Assembly: GCF_021083305.1 (NCBI RefSeq)
Contig: NZ_JAJFAY010000002.1
Coordinates: forward strand, 372,001-436,000
DNA from: Haladaptatus sp. DYF46
GTDB taxonomy: Archaea; Halobacteriota; Halobacteria; Halobacteriales; Haladaptataceae
Direction of reading: 5' to 3'
Length of the DNA stretch: 64,000 nucleotides
Each line of letters opens with the position of its first letter. Position 1 is the stretch's first letter. Under the pieces are notes generated by a model, which was not told where the DNA came from, did no database searches, and worked only from the letters and a program-made list of their open reading frames with translations. Both the position numbers and the translations under genes were made by a program. This document shows, one piece after another, positions 53,263 through 62,182 of this stretch.

Positions 53263-53508
53263 ATGCCGAGCATACTCGCGGAAAACCTCTCGGGAAAGGC
53301 CGTCATGGGTTCTGACGGTACGGAACTGGGAATGCTCTACAACATCACGATGAACCTGAAGACGGGGGGGCTATCGAGCCTCGTCGTCGAACCCGACGAA
53401 CAGCTCGATACAGACACCGTCGACCTCGACACCAACGAAGACGGTCATTTCGAACTACCCGTAAACCGAGTGCAAGCGGTTAAAGACTACATCGTCGTTC
53501 AGCGGTAA
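53263..53508 (+). CDS. PRC-barrel domain protein
   Basis: The 81-residue protein is one PRC-barrel: ILAENLSGKAVMGSDGTELG, VVEPDEQLDTDTVDLDT and FELPVNRVQAVKDYIVVQ. PRC-barrels occur in RNA metabolism proteins such as RimM and in archaeal partners of ribosome biogenesis. The stop directly abuts the start of Nob1 (53509), so they form an operon and probably work together in rRNA processing or related control. Confidence 0.8.
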   Translation: MPSILAENLSGKAVMGSDGTELGMLYNITMNLKTGGLSSLVVEPDEQLDTDTVDLDTNEDGHFELPVNRVQAVKDYIVVQR

Positions 53509-53967
53509 ATGTACGTTTTAGACTCCTCAGCCTTCATCAACGAGTATCACACCACCCAACAGACGGCGTCGATTCCGATGGTTCAGGACGAACTCGAAGG
53601 CGAACACGCCTTCCGATTCGACGCCATGGAGGGTTCGGGAATGCACATTCACATCCCCCGCGACGACGCCGTCGAGAAGGTGCAACGCGCGGCGGACCAC
53701 ACGGGCGATTTGGACGTGCTCTCGGATACTGACATCCGACTCGTCGCGTCCGCGTTCGAACTCGATGGAACCCTCGTCACGGACGATTACGCGATGCAGA
53801 ACGTCGCCGACCGATTGGACGTGACCGTCGAGGTCATCGCGCAGGACGGTATCGAGGAACAGCTCGACTGGTCGTTCCAGTGTTCGGGCTGCGGTCGGGA
53901 GTTCGACGAGAACAAGGACCGGTGCCCCATCTGTGGCAGCCCGCTCTCGCGGAAGAACCCCAACTGA
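53509..53967 (+). CDS. nob1: Nob1-like endoribonuclease (PIN plus zinc ribbon)
   Basis: The 152-residue protein starts MYVLDSSAFINEYHTTQ with the first PIN acid in LDSSAF. It has DTDIRLVASAFELDGTLVTDD with further PIN acids, and ends in a zinc ribbon (CSGCGREFDENKDRCPICG, two CxxC pairs). Nob1 cleaves the 3' end of pre-16S rRNA in archaea. It directly follows a PRC-barrel gene with no gap, consistent with ribosome biogenesis. Confidence 0.9.
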   Translation: MYVLDSSAFINEYHTTQQTASIPMVQDELEGEHAFRFDAMEGSGMHIHIPRDDAVEKVQRAADHTGDLDVLSDTDIRLVASAFELDGTLVTDDYAMQNVADRLDVTVEVIAQDGIEEQLDWSFQCSGCGREFDENKDRCPICGSPLSRKNPN

Positions 53968-54005
53968 CTGGACGAGCAGACAACGCGGTCCACGTTCGAC
54001 AGAAC

Positions 54006-54767
54006 TCAGCCGGCGAACTGGAGATACATCAACGCAAAGAGGATGGCGTCGAACGTCCCGTGAACGAGCGCTGACGCCGTGAGGTTCCCCGTCTTCAGGT
54101 ACACCGTTCCGAGGACGAGCGAGAGGAAGAAGATGACGAGAAGCGTCCCCACCAGTTCGAGGAGCGTCGAACCCGTCGCGTAGGCGAGGACGTGGGCGAG
54201 CGCAAACACGATACTCGCGACGACGACGGCACCGTACTCCGAGAAAGAATCGTACAGCGACTTCTGAATGATGTTCCGATACAGCAGCTCCTCGCACGGC
54301 CCGATGACGAGCCACGAGAGCGGGATGAAAAGCAGTAGAATGGCCGGGTTGCCGTTTCGCGCCTGTTGCTCGACGCTGTGACTCGCCGTCCGGACGCCGA
54401 GTTGGGTCAGCAGGAACGACAGCAGAAACATCACGAGGAAGATTGCGACGATTCCCGCGGCGGTGTAGCCGAGGTCGCGTCGAGTCGGAATTTTGAAATC
54501 GAGGTAGGAGCGACCCAGTCCCCGCCCGGCAAGGAAAATGAGGGCGACGGTCCCCGTCCCGAGACCCAAGGAAACGACACTGAGACCGGATTGAACCATG
54601 GTTCCGACCTGATCACCGGCGAGAACGAGGAGGATCGACGCCCACACGGAGATGGCGAGGAGCCCCGAAAAACCGAGCGCGCCGCTTTGGAGCACTGCAC
54701 GCACCATCTCGCCGAGCGATGTAGGGGCCGAAGACTCGCCGACGCCTGTCGCGGTACCGTCTTCCAT
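54006..54767 (-). CDS. CPBP-family intramembrane metalloprotease
   Basis: The 253-residue polytopic protein has about eight helices and the CPBP/Abi signature with paired glutamates (IGPCEELLYRNIIQKSLYD, EExxxR) plus a later VASIVFALAHVLAYA histidine motif. Members process prenylated proteins or act in bacteriocin-type roles; here the substrate is unknown. The N-terminus is acidic and short. It is downstream of Nob1 but convergent, with a 38-bp gap. Confidence 0.82.
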   Translation of the reverse strand: MEDGTATGVGESSAPTSLGEMVRAVLQSGALGFSGLLAISVWASILLVLAGDQVGTMVQSGLSVVSLGLGTGTVALIFLAGRGLGRSYLDFKIPTRRDLGYTAAGIVAIFLVMFLLSFLLTQLGVRTASHSVEQQARNGNPAILLLFIPLSWLVIGPCEELLYRNIIQKSLYDSFSEYGAVVVASIVFALAHVLAYATGSTLLELVGTLLVIFFLSLVLGTVYLKTGNLTASALVHGTFDAILFALMYLQFAG

Positions 54768-54809
54768 GTCGAAACGATGCGCCCACGACGGTAAATGTTC
54801 TCCGACCGG

Positions 54810-55514
54810 TCAGTCGGTTCGACGGAAAAAGCCGAGACCCGACAGTCCGACGAGCGCGAGGAGGACGCCGAATCCCGGTTGCCCCTCGCTCTCGGTGCGT
54901 GCATCCGCCGCCTTTTCGAAGTCCGTGCTGGGGGTTCGAGTGGTGGTTTCGGTCGCTTTCGAAGTGCTCGCTTCGGACGTCTCCGACGCCACCGTCGTGG
55001 TCGCGGACGCCGTCGAATCGGTCGTCGTAGCTTCGGTCGTCGCGATATCGTTCGCCGACGTGTTCGACCGGGTTCGGAGAATCCCATCGACGGTGGCCAA
55101 GGCGTCGAGGTCCGTCGAATTGTTTCGTGGTAACCCGACGATCACGCCGAACTCCGTCCCCGGTTCGAAATCGGAGAAGTTGAACGCCGCGGCGAACTCG
55201 CCGTCGGAGGAAACCGCCACCGATTGGGACATGAAGAACTGATTCGTGGCGTGAATCTGCACTTCGAATTTCGTACCCGGGTCGAGCGTCGTGTTCCCGC
55301 GGATCGACTGGTCGCCCGCGGTTTCGAGAACGATGGGGGTCTCCTCGTGATAAATCGACACCGAGCTGTTGTTCGCGGTGGTCTCCTCGTGGTTGAGCGG
55401 GGTAGTACGCATCGCGCCGGATTCGTGTGATACCCACGCGGATGTCACGCCAGCAACGGCTGAGAGGAGAACGGCTATCACAACGACCATGCGAATCAAA
55501 TGTCGCCTGTACAT
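54810..55514 (-). CDS. Surface protein with PGF-CTERM anchor (BGTF-like)
   Basis: The 234-residue protein has a signal sequence (MVVVIAVLLSAVAGVTSAWV). A beta-sandwich-like middle (KFEVQIHATNQFFMSQSVAV, FEPGTEFGVIVGLPRNN) resembles BGTF_surface domains. A Thr/Ser-rich stalk (about 150-210) and the C-terminal motif PGFGVLLALVGLSGLGFFRR follow; the last is a PGF-CTERM processed by archaeosortase ArtA. It is therefore a lipid-anchored surface protein. The ATG at 55514 (MYRRHLIRM) is preferred; function unknown. Confidence 0.7.
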   Translation of the reverse strand: MYRRHLIRMVVVIAVLLSAVAGVTSAWVSHESGAMRTTPLNHEETTANNSSVSIYHEETPIVLETAGDQSIRGNTTLDPGTKFEVQIHATNQFFMSQSVAVSSDGEFAAAFNFSDFEPGTEFGVIVGLPRNNSTDLDALATVDGILRTRSNTSANDIATTEATTTDSTASATTTVASETSEASTSKATETTTRTPSTDFEKAADARTESEGQPGFGVLLALVGLSGLGFFRRTD

Positions 55515-55596
55515 ACTGAAAATGCGCCGTTCAGCGTCCGACGCAGTGGACATACGAGCGAAGTTCGTCGGTCGGTATATGCTTTGTGAACGGCGG

Positions 55597-56889
55597 TTAT
55601 TCTACCGTAAGCGTCGATTTTTCTGCAACTTCGTCCGCTTCCTCGAAGTCGCCGCCACCGAGAAGGCCGCGAGCGGCACGTTTCCCCCACTCGACCGCCG
55701 GTTGGTCGAACGTCTCGACGCTGTACAGTTCGCCCGCGAGAACGCACGCGGCTTCGAAACAGTAACAGAGTTCGCCGAGTCCGTACTCGTCCACGCGCTC
55801 GATTTCGAGGCGGACGTTGGGCTGTCCCGACGCCGCGAGACTCGCTTCGGTCGCTTCGAACTCGGCCGAGAGGAGTTCCCCGAGACTACCGCCGCCGAGG
55901 TATTCGAGGCCGGAGAGGTCGGTTTCGGGAATCGAGCGGTCCTCCCGGTCGGTCGGCCGAACGAACGTCACCATCTTGTCGCTGGGACCGGCGCGGTACA
56001 GTTGGAGCTGTGAGTGCTGGTCCGTCGCGCCGAGCGCCCGCACCGGCGTCTGGCCCAGTCCGTCCTTGCCGAGGCTTTCGGCCCACAACTGCGCGAACCA
56101 CTCCGCGAAGGTTTCGAGCGATTCCGCGTAGGGCATCATGGCGTTGATGCCCGCGCCGCGTTCGTCCAGCGCGTAGGTCACCGCACCGTAGGCGTAGGCG
56201 GGCGACTCGAACAGCGACCCCGAAAGTCGGTCGGCCTCGGCTTGCGCACCGTCGAGAACCGCGTCTATGTCGTGACCCTGAATCGCGGCACAGGCGAGGC
56301 CGACGGTCGAGAGCATCGAGAACCGACCCGGAACGCCGTCGGGGACGTCGAGCGCGGGCAGGTCGTGACGGTCGGCGAGGTTTCTGAGGTTCCCCTCCTC
56401 GCCCGTCGTGACGAACGTTCGGTCCGTCCAATCCACGTTCGCGTCCTCCATCGCGTCGCGGACGACGAGGAAGTTCGCCAGCGTCTCGGCCGTCGTTCCC
56501 GATCGCGAGACGACGTTGACCGCCGTGTCGGAGAGCGGGAGTCGGTCGAGGAGCGACGCGACGTGTTCGGGGTCCACGTTGTCGAGGAAGTAGGCGTCCA
56601 CGTCGGATTCGAGTCCGTTCGCCAGCGTCGCCGCCCCGAGCGCGCTGCCGCCGATGCCGACGGTGAGCACCGCTTCGGCGTCGGCGAACGGTTCGACCGC
56701 GGTTCGGATTTCCTCTGCGTCGGTGGTTTGCGGGAGGTTCAGCGACGCGTAGCCGTGTTCGTCGTTCGCGCGGCCGGTTTCGATTCGCTCGTGGGCGTCG
56801 GAGACGCGTTCGTCCAATCGGGAGAGCGCGTCGCGTGAAACGCCGGGTGAGGCAACTGTGTCGAGAGCGTTGCCGAGGTCAACTCGCAT
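55597..56889 (-). CDS. pgi: Glucose-6-phosphate isomerase
   Basis: The 430-residue protein has PGI signatures: VGIGGSALGAATLANGL, VVSRSGTTAETLANF and YAESLETFAEWFAQLWAESL, with catalytic-type residues in the last two. It converts glucose-6-phosphate and fructose-6-phosphate. Archaeal PGIs of this type use the classical fold. The ATG at 56889 (MRVDLGNAL) is preferred to a longer in-frame start that runs into the repeat-bearing promoter. The gene is opposite a composite repeat (copy B). Confidence 0.93.
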   Translation of the reverse strand: MRVDLGNALDTVASPGVSRDALSRLDERVSDAHERIETGRANDEHGYASLNLPQTTDAEEIRTAVEPFADAEAVLTVGIGGSALGAATLANGLESDVDAYFLDNVDPEHVASLLDRLPLSDTAVNVVSRSGTTAETLANFLVVRDAMEDANVDWTDRTFVTTGEEGNLRNLADRHDLPALDVPDGVPGRFSMLSTVGLACAAIQGHDIDAVLDGAQAEADRLSGSLFESPAYAYGAVTYALDERGAGINAMMPYAESLETFAEWFAQLWAESLGKDGLGQTPVRALGATDQHSQLQLYRAGPSDKMVTFVRPTDREDRSIPETDLSGLEYLGGGSLGELLSAEFEATEASLAASGQPNVRLEIERVDEYGLGELCYCFEAACVLAGELYSVETFDQPAVEWGKRAARGLLGGGDFEEADEVAEKSTLTVE

Positions 56890-57032
56890 ACGAAACTCCG
56901 CATCCTCGGACGTAAAAAAGACACCTCCTTCGACGCGGTGAAAGATAGTTCTTGGATGGCAGGTCGGTTTTCCGTGGAGAGGAAATCTTCGACAAACGTC
57001 GTCGTTTCTCGAACTTTCACGACCGCTGGAAT

Positions 57033-57176
57033 CGGCCGACGGCACAACCGCCAGAATCAGCAATCGAGACAACCACCGAAACCCGAATGTTCACAACAGC
57101 AAGGGAACAGCAACCGACGCAAACAACGGGAATCAGCAACCGACACAACCGACAAGTGTCAGCGATCGACGCAACC
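57033..57176. repeat. Degenerate 25-26-bp tandem repeat in copy B
   Basis: Units of the form CAGCAACCGACACAACC begin at 57058, 57108, 57134 and 57160, with weaker copies near 57033 and 57083. Spacing is 26 bp for the last pairs and 50 bp where one unit has decayed. It directly precedes the hairpin part of the composite repeat. There is no CRISPR pattern because units are contiguous with no unique spacers. Confidence 0.65.
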
Positions 57177-57195
57177 GCGGAGACCGGTATCATCT

Positions 57196-57311
57196 CCGGA
57201 AAATCGAAGATTTTCCGGGCCGACGACTGAACGGAGCATAGCGAAGTGAAGGAGGAGCGCTTTTGGTCCAGATTTTTATCGAGGGTCGCTCCGCGACCCT
57301 CGCAATAAAAA
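57196..57311. repeat. Composite hairpin repeat, copy B
   Basis: A perfect hairpin CCGGAAAATC/GATTTTCCGG (57196-57218) is followed by GCTTTTGGTCCAG at about 57260. A second structure is made of TTTTTAT (57273) with ATAAAAA (57305) around CGAGGGTCGC (57280-57289) and GCGACCCTCG (57293-57302). Copy A at 49133-49349 shows the same two fixed parts and order. It sits between the 3' end of the PAN gene and the pgi promoter. Confidence 0.75.
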
Positions 57312-57319
57312 GGTGGGTT

Positions 57320-58543
57320 CTAGTACGCGTACCGCAGATTCGGCACCGTCGACTGGTCGCCCGCCTCCATCGTTTCGAGCGCGCCATCGAAGTCGTCCAT
57401 GGTCACTTCGGTCCGTCCGTCGCGGATGGCGAACATGCCGGATTCGGTCGTCAGGCTCTCTATCTCCGCACCGCTGAAGTCCTCCGTCGCCCGGGAGAGT
57501 CGGTCGAAATCCACGTCGTCGTCGAGGTTCATACCGTCCGTGTGGATTTCGAGGATGCGACGGCGACCCTCCGCGGTCGGGTTCGGGACTTCGATGAGGC
57601 GGTCGAAGCGACCGGGGCGCAGGATGGCGCTGTCGAGCATGTCGAAGCGGTTGGTCGCGGCGATGATGCGGATGTTGCCACGGTCCTCGAAGCCGTCCAT
57701 CTCCGAGAGGAGTTGCATCATCGTCCGCTGGACCTCCGCGTCACCGGAGGTCTTCGAGTCGGTGCGTTTCGACGCCACGGCGTCGATTTCGTCGATGAAG
57801 ATGACGGCGGGTTCACGCTCCGCCGCGAGGGAGAACAGGTCGCGGACGAGTTTCGCGCCCTCGCCGATGAACTTCTGGACGAGTTCGGACCCGGCCATCT
57901 TGATGAACGTCGCGTCGGTTTCGTTGGCGACGGCTTTCGCCAGCATCGTCTTTCCGGTCCCCGGCGGGCCGTAGAGGAGGACGCCACTCGGCGGTTCGAT
58001 ACCGGCCTCCTCGAACTGCTCGGGGTTGACGAGGGGTTCCTCGACCGCTTCCCGAACCTCCCGAATCTGGTCGTCGATGCCGCCGATGTCCCCGTAAGTG
58101 ACGGCCGGGGACGCATCGACTTCCATCGCCTGCGCTCGGGCGTCCTTTTCGGTGTCCAACAACCGCTGGATGGTGAACGAATCGTTGACCGCGACGCGGT
58201 CACCCGCCTCGATGTCTTCCCGGAGTTGGACCGCCATGTCGGTCAGCACCTCCTGGTTGTTCCCGTGCTGTTTGATGATGACGCCGTCCTCGGTCACGTC
58301 CTCGACGGTTGCGACGTACAGCGAGGTCGTCTTCAGCATCTCGTTCTCGCGCTGGAGTTTGTCGACCTCCTCCGCGAGGTCCTCCCGCCGGTCGGCCGCC
58401 GCATCGACGCGCTCACCGAGTTTGTCGTTGACCTTCGTGATATCCGTGAAATGCTCTTGGAGCGCCGACAGGCGCTCTTCGTCGGACATCTCCGGGTCCA
58501 ATTCGAGCGTCGGTCTGTCTGGGACGGATGGACTGCGTGACAT
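57320..58543 (-). CDS. pan: Proteasome-activating nucleotidase (PAN)
   Basis: The 407-residue AAA ATPase has an N-terminal coiled coil (about 22-75), an OB domain (76-125) and an AAA domain. The P-loop is GPPGTGKT (192-199), Walker B is VIFIDEID and sensor-1 is [12 protein letters not shown] unfolds substrates for the 20S proteasome. The C-terminus ends LRYAY and not a clean HbYX motif (penultimate Tyr), so gate opening may differ. The ATG at 58543 is preferred; ACTTTTAATG about 30 nt upstream looks like a TATA box for a leaderless mRNA. Confidence 0.93.
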   Translation of the reverse strand: MSRSPSVPDRPTLELDPEMSDEERLSALQEHFTDITKVNDKLGERVDAAADRREDLAEEVDKLQRENEMLKTTSLYVATVEDVTEDGVIIKQHGNNQEVLTDMAVQLREDIEAGDRVAVNDSFTIQRLLDTEKDARAQAMEVDASPAVTYGDIGGIDDQIREVREAVEEPLVNPEQFEEAGIEPPSGVLLYGPPGTGKTMLAKAVANETDATFIKMAGSELVQKFIGEGAKLVRDLFSLAAEREPAVIFIDEIDAVASKRTDSKTSGDAEVQRTMMQLLSEMDGFEDRGNIRIIAATNRFDMLDSAILRPGRFDRLIEVPNPTAEGRRRILEIHTDGMNLDDDVDFDRLSRATEDFSGAEIESLTTESGMFAIRDGRTEVTMDDFDGALETMEAGDQSTVPNLRYAY

Positions 58544-58695
58544 TTCTTGTTCAAGCGTATGGCGCCACATTAAAAGTGCCTTTGGGTCGCGGGTGGACTC
58601 GGAAGGTCGGTATCGGTCGACTATCGACGCTCACTCTCGGGGTTTCACGCGTAATACGGAGCAGAGATGACGCGAAACGTACGGAACCGTCCCTC

Positions 58696-60486
58696 TCAGA
58701 GCAGCGCTTCCATCTCGTCCAACTGCTCCCCATACACGTCGAGTGCGCGCTGAATCGGTTCCGGCGAACTCATATCGACGCCGGCACCGCGAAGGAGTTC
58801 GAGGGGATACTCGCGCGACCCGTTGCTGAGGAAGTCGAGGTACCGCTCGGCGGCGGGTTCGCCCTCCTTCAGAATCTTGTCGGCCAGTGCGACGGCGGCG
58901 CTGATTCCCGTGCTGTACTGGTAGACGTAGTAGGCGCGGTAGAAGTGGGGAATACGCATCCACTCGCGCTCGATTCGCTCGTCGACGGCGGCGGGTTCGT
59001 AGAACTCGCGTTTCAGGTCGCCGTAAATCCCGTCCAACCTGTCGGGGGTGAGCGCCTCGTTGTTCTCCGCGACTTGGTGGGCGCGATACTCGAAGTCCGC
59101 GAACAGCGTCTGCCGGTACAGGGTCGAACGGAACCGTTCGAGGTACTCGTTGAGGACGTGGCGGCGGAAATCGGGGTCCTCGACGGTTTCGAGCAGGTGA
59201 TGGGTCAACAGCGCCTCGTTGACGGTACTCGCCACTTCGGCGACGAATATCTCGTACCCGCTGTAGGCGTAGGGTTGCGTCTCGCTCGTCAACTGCGAGT
59301 GCAGCGAGTGGCCGAGTTCGTGGGCCAACGTGTACATCGACGCGATGTCGTCCTGATAGTTCATCAGGATGAACGGCTGGGTGTCGTAGGTCCCGCCGCT
59401 GTAGGCACCGCTTCGCTTGTCCTGTGATTCGTACACGTCGATCCATCGGGACTCGATTCCCTCCGCGACGCGCGACTGGTAATCCTCGCCGAGTGCGCCC
59501 ACCGCGTCCACGACGTACTCGACCGCCAGGTCGTAGTCGAGGTCCGGGCTTTCGGTGTCGGTCATCGGCATGTAGACGTCCCACATCCGGAGTTCGTCCA
59601 CGTCGAGGCTTCGGCGCTTGAGTTCCGCGTGACGGTGGAGTTTGTCGAGGTTGTCCCGAACGGTGTCGAGGAGGTTGTCGTACACCTCGACGGGGACGTT
59701 CGGCCCGTCGAGCGCCGCCTCCCGTGCCGTGTCGTAGTTCCGGGCACGGGCGTACTTCACGTCGGCCTTGACGCTGTTCTTGTACGCCGCGCCGACGGCG
59801 TTTCGGACGTCGCTCCACTCGTCGAAGTAGCCCTCGTACACCGTCCGGCGGAACTCGCGGTCGGGGTTCTTGAGGAGGTTGACGAAGTTGCTCTGGGTGA
59901 TTTCCACCGACTCCCCGTCGGGGTCTTCGACCGTCGGGAACGTCATGTCGGCGTTCGAGAGCATGCTGTAGATGTCGTTCGGCGCGCCCGTGACCTCTCC
60001 GAACTCCGCGAGGAGGTTCTCGATTTCCGCGGAACGGGTGTGTTCTTTCATCCGAATCACGTCGTCCAAGGCGTGTTCGTACGTCTCCAACCCGTCCGTC
60101 TCGGCTATCATCCGGTCGAGTTCGTCGCGGTCCAACGACTGGATTTCGGGTTCGACGAAACTCGTCGCGCTCCCGGCGCGCGATGCGAGGGACTGGGCGC
60201 GCGTGGCGAGCGCCTGATACTCCTGATCGGACGTGTCCTCGTCGCTCCGCATTCGGGCGTAGGAGGCGACCATGGACACCTCGCGTCCGAGTTCGTCCGA
60301 GAGTTGAAGCACGGTGAGTAGCGTTTCGCCGTCGTCCGTCACCTGACCCTCGTATTTCTCCAACTCGCCGAGGCGCTCCTCCACGTCCTCGTACGCCTCC
60401 TCCCACTCCTCGTCGGTCGCGTATATGCTCTCCAAATCCCACTTGTATTTGGCGTCGATATTGCTCCGTTCGGGAACAGAACTCAT
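58696..60486 (-). CDS. pepF: Oligoendopeptidase F (M3 metallopeptidase)
   Basis: The 596-residue cytosolic peptidase has the zinc motif HELGHSLHSQ (near residue 385), followed by an ASTVNEALLTHHLLETV segment with the third ligand Glu. Its start MSSVPERSNIDAKYKWDLES is typical of PepF. It degrades short peptides, complementing the proteasome. The ATG at 60486 is preferred to a longer start that overlaps the divergent peptidase promoter. It is next to PAN and an M28 peptidase, forming a proteolysis group. Confidence 0.92.
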   Translation of the reverse strand: MSSVPERSNIDAKYKWDLESIYATDEEWEEAYEDVEERLGELEKYEGQVTDDGETLLTVLQLSDELGREVSMVASYARMRSDEDTSDQEYQALATRAQSLASRAGSATSFVEPEIQSLDRDELDRMIAETDGLETYEHALDDVIRMKEHTRSAEIENLLAEFGEVTGAPNDIYSMLSNADMTFPTVEDPDGESVEITQSNFVNLLKNPDREFRRTVYEGYFDEWSDVRNAVGAAYKNSVKADVKYARARNYDTAREAALDGPNVPVEVYDNLLDTVRDNLDKLHRHAELKRRSLDVDELRMWDVYMPMTDTESPDLDYDLAVEYVVDAVGALGEDYQSRVAEGIESRWIDVYESQDKRSGAYSGGTYDTQPFILMNYQDDIASMYTLAHELGHSLHSQLTSETQPYAYSGYEIFVAEVASTVNEALLTHHLLETVEDPDFRRHVLNEYLERFRSTLYRQTLFADFEYRAHQVAENNEALTPDRLDGIYGDLKREFYEPAAVDERIEREWMRIPHFYRAYYVYQYSTGISAAVALADKILKEGEPAAERYLDFLSNGSREYPLELLRGAGVDMSSPEPIQRALDVYGEQLDEMEALL

Positions 60487-60583
60487 ACCATACGTAGAAC
60501 CACCCTGCCCGTAAACGTTGATATTCCGGTAGCAGGAATTCCGCCAAAAAGAGGTTTTTAACGGATGACGACGCATGGCCTGT

Positions 60584-61918
60584 ATGTCCGAGGAGATATG
60601 CGGCGCGCTCGGAGAGATGTGGCAGGACGACTATCCGTGGGAATTTCTGACGAAACTGACGGAGCTCGAAAACAGGATGGGCGGCCATCCCGGCGAGCGG
60701 CGGGCGGCGGAGTTGGTGGTGGAGGGGTTCGAACGGGCCGGAGCGCGGAACGCCCACCTCGAACCGTTCGACATGGACTGTTGGAGTCGCGGGTCCGCGG
60801 AACTCGCCCTGACGGACCCCGTCGAACGGTCGTTCGAGACCATTGCGCTCCCGTATTCGATCGCGGGGGACGTCCGGGGGGAACTGGTGGACGTGGGTCA
60901 CGGGATGCCGGACGAGATAGACGGAAAGGACGTGGCCGGAAAGATAGCCATCGCCAGCACGACGACCCCGGAGGGCAGCAGGTTCATCCACCGGATGGAG
61001 AAGTTCGGCTACGCCGCCGCCGCGGGTGCGGAGGGGTTCATCTTCCACAACCACGTTCCGGGTCAGCTACCGCCGACCGGTTCGCTCACGTTCGGCGACG
61101 AGGCCGCGCTTCCCGCCGTCGGCGTCAGCAAGGAGTCCGGCGCGTGGTTGACCGAATACGCGGAGAAGGACGCGACGGCGCGGTTGATAGTGGACGCCCA
61201 AACCGAACCGGGAACGAGTCACAACGCCGTCGCGGAAATCGGCCCGGAGACGGACGAGGAAGTGGTCGTCGTCGCGCACTTGGACGCACACGACATCGCG
61301 GAGGGTGCCCTCGACAACGGGTGTGGAATCACCGTGGTCGTCGCGATGGCGCACCTGCTTTCGAAGGCGGACCTCGACGCCCGCGTCCGGGTCGTGGGCG
61401 TCGGCTGTGAGGAAATCGGCCTGTTGGGTGCCGAAGCGCTGGTCGAGTCGCTCGACACGGACCGGGTCAAAGCGGTCGTGAACGTCGACGGCGCGGGACG
61501 GTTCCGCGACATGCGGGCGTACCTCCACGGTTCTGAGACGATGTGTTCGGTCGTCGAAACCGTCTCCGAGGAGTCGAATCAGCCGATTCTGCTTCAGGAG
61601 GGCGTCCACCCGTTCAGCGACCACTGGCCGTTCCTAAAGGCGGGCGTCCCGGCGCTGCAACTGCACAGCGAACCGGACAGCAGCGCGCCCGGAGAACGCG
61701 GCCGAGGATGGGGTCACACCCACGCCGACACGCGGGACAAGGTGGACGACCGGAACCTCCGCGAACACGCCATGCTGGCGGCGCTTCTCGTCCGCGAGGT
61801 GGCCGCCCGCGAAGATATTCCGCGACCGAAACCCGAGGACCTCGTGGAAAACCTTCGCGAACAGGAGTACGAAGAAGGAATGCGAGCGGCGGGTGTCTGG
61901 CCGGAGGACTGGAACTAA
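60584..61918 (+). CDS. M28-family metallopeptidase
   Basis: The roughly 444-residue protein has a PA-type insert (about 95-190, GELVDVGHGMPDEIDGKDVA) and the M28 zinc motifs: VVAHLDAHDIAEGALDNGCG, VGVGCEEIGLLGAEALVESL (catalytic Glu pair), VNVDGAG and HPFSDHWPFLKAGVPALQLH. It is probably an aminopeptidase. No signal peptide is evident. The ATG at 60584 fits the TTTTTAA element 25 nt upstream; 60575 is also possible. It is convergent with a small membrane gene with overlapping stops. Confidence 0.85.
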   Translation: MSEEICGALGEMWQDDYPWEFLTKLTELENRMGGHPGERRAAELVVEGFERAGARNAHLEPFDMDCWSRGSAELALTDPVERSFETIALPYSIAGDVRGELVDVGHGMPDEIDGKDVAGKIAIASTTTPEGSRFIHRMEKFGYAAAAGAEGFIFHNHVPGQLPPTGSLTFGDEAALPAVGVSKESGAWLTEYAEKDATARLIVDAQTEPGTSHNAVAEIGPETDEEVVVVAHLDAHDIAEGALDNGCGITVVVAMAHLLSKADLDARVRVVGVGCEEIGLLGAEALVESLDTDRVKAVVNVDGAGRFRDMRAYLHGSETMCSVVETVSEESNQPILLQEGVHPFSDHWPFLKAGVPALQLHSEPDSSAPGERGRGWGHTHADTRDKVDDRNLREHAMLAALLVREVAAREDIPRPKPEDLVENLREQEYEEGMRAAGVWPEDWN

Positions 61919-62151
61919 GCCAAGCGTCTGACTTCGCGCCAAACGATTTCTTCGACGAGTTTTCCGGCCCCGCGAACGACGAGGTAGACGCCGATGACGA
62001 GCGAGGCAAGCGCGAACACGGCATACAGAATTATTCCGAGGAAACCGAAAGCGCTCGCGGCGATACCGCCGAGGACCTGTCCGACGGAGATGGCAACGAC
62101 GCCGAGAACGACGTCTATCGTTACGTCCCACAAAAGTTCATCGTCAACCAT
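61915..62151 (-). CDS. Small two-helix membrane protein
   Basis: The 78-residue protein has two helices (IDVVLGVVAISVGQVLGGIA and GIILYAVFALASLVIGVYLVV) and a basic C-terminus (EEIVWREVRRLA). It resembles small haloarchaeal membrane proteins of unknown function. Its stop overlaps the M28 peptidase stop by 4 bases. The ATG at 62151 is clear, and truA follows on the other side by 31 bp. Confidence 0.6.
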   Translation of the reverse strand: MVDDELLWDVTIDVVLGVVAISVGQVLGGIAASAFGFLGIILYAVFALASLVIGVYLVVRGAGKLVEEIVWREVRRLA

Positions 62152-62182
62152 GGACGCGAAAAAGTGAGGAACCGGGATAAAA

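Noticed and set aside
57033..57176. Possible CRISPR-like repeats
   Set aside because: Units are contiguous with no unique spacers and vary in sequence; a simple tandem repeat fits better.
58631..61054. A long minus-strand frame over pepF and the M28 peptidase (807 residues)
   Set aside because: Arg-rich and repetitive composition, no recognisable motifs, and it lies in a shadow frame of pepF and antisense to the M28 gene, both with clear zinc motifs.
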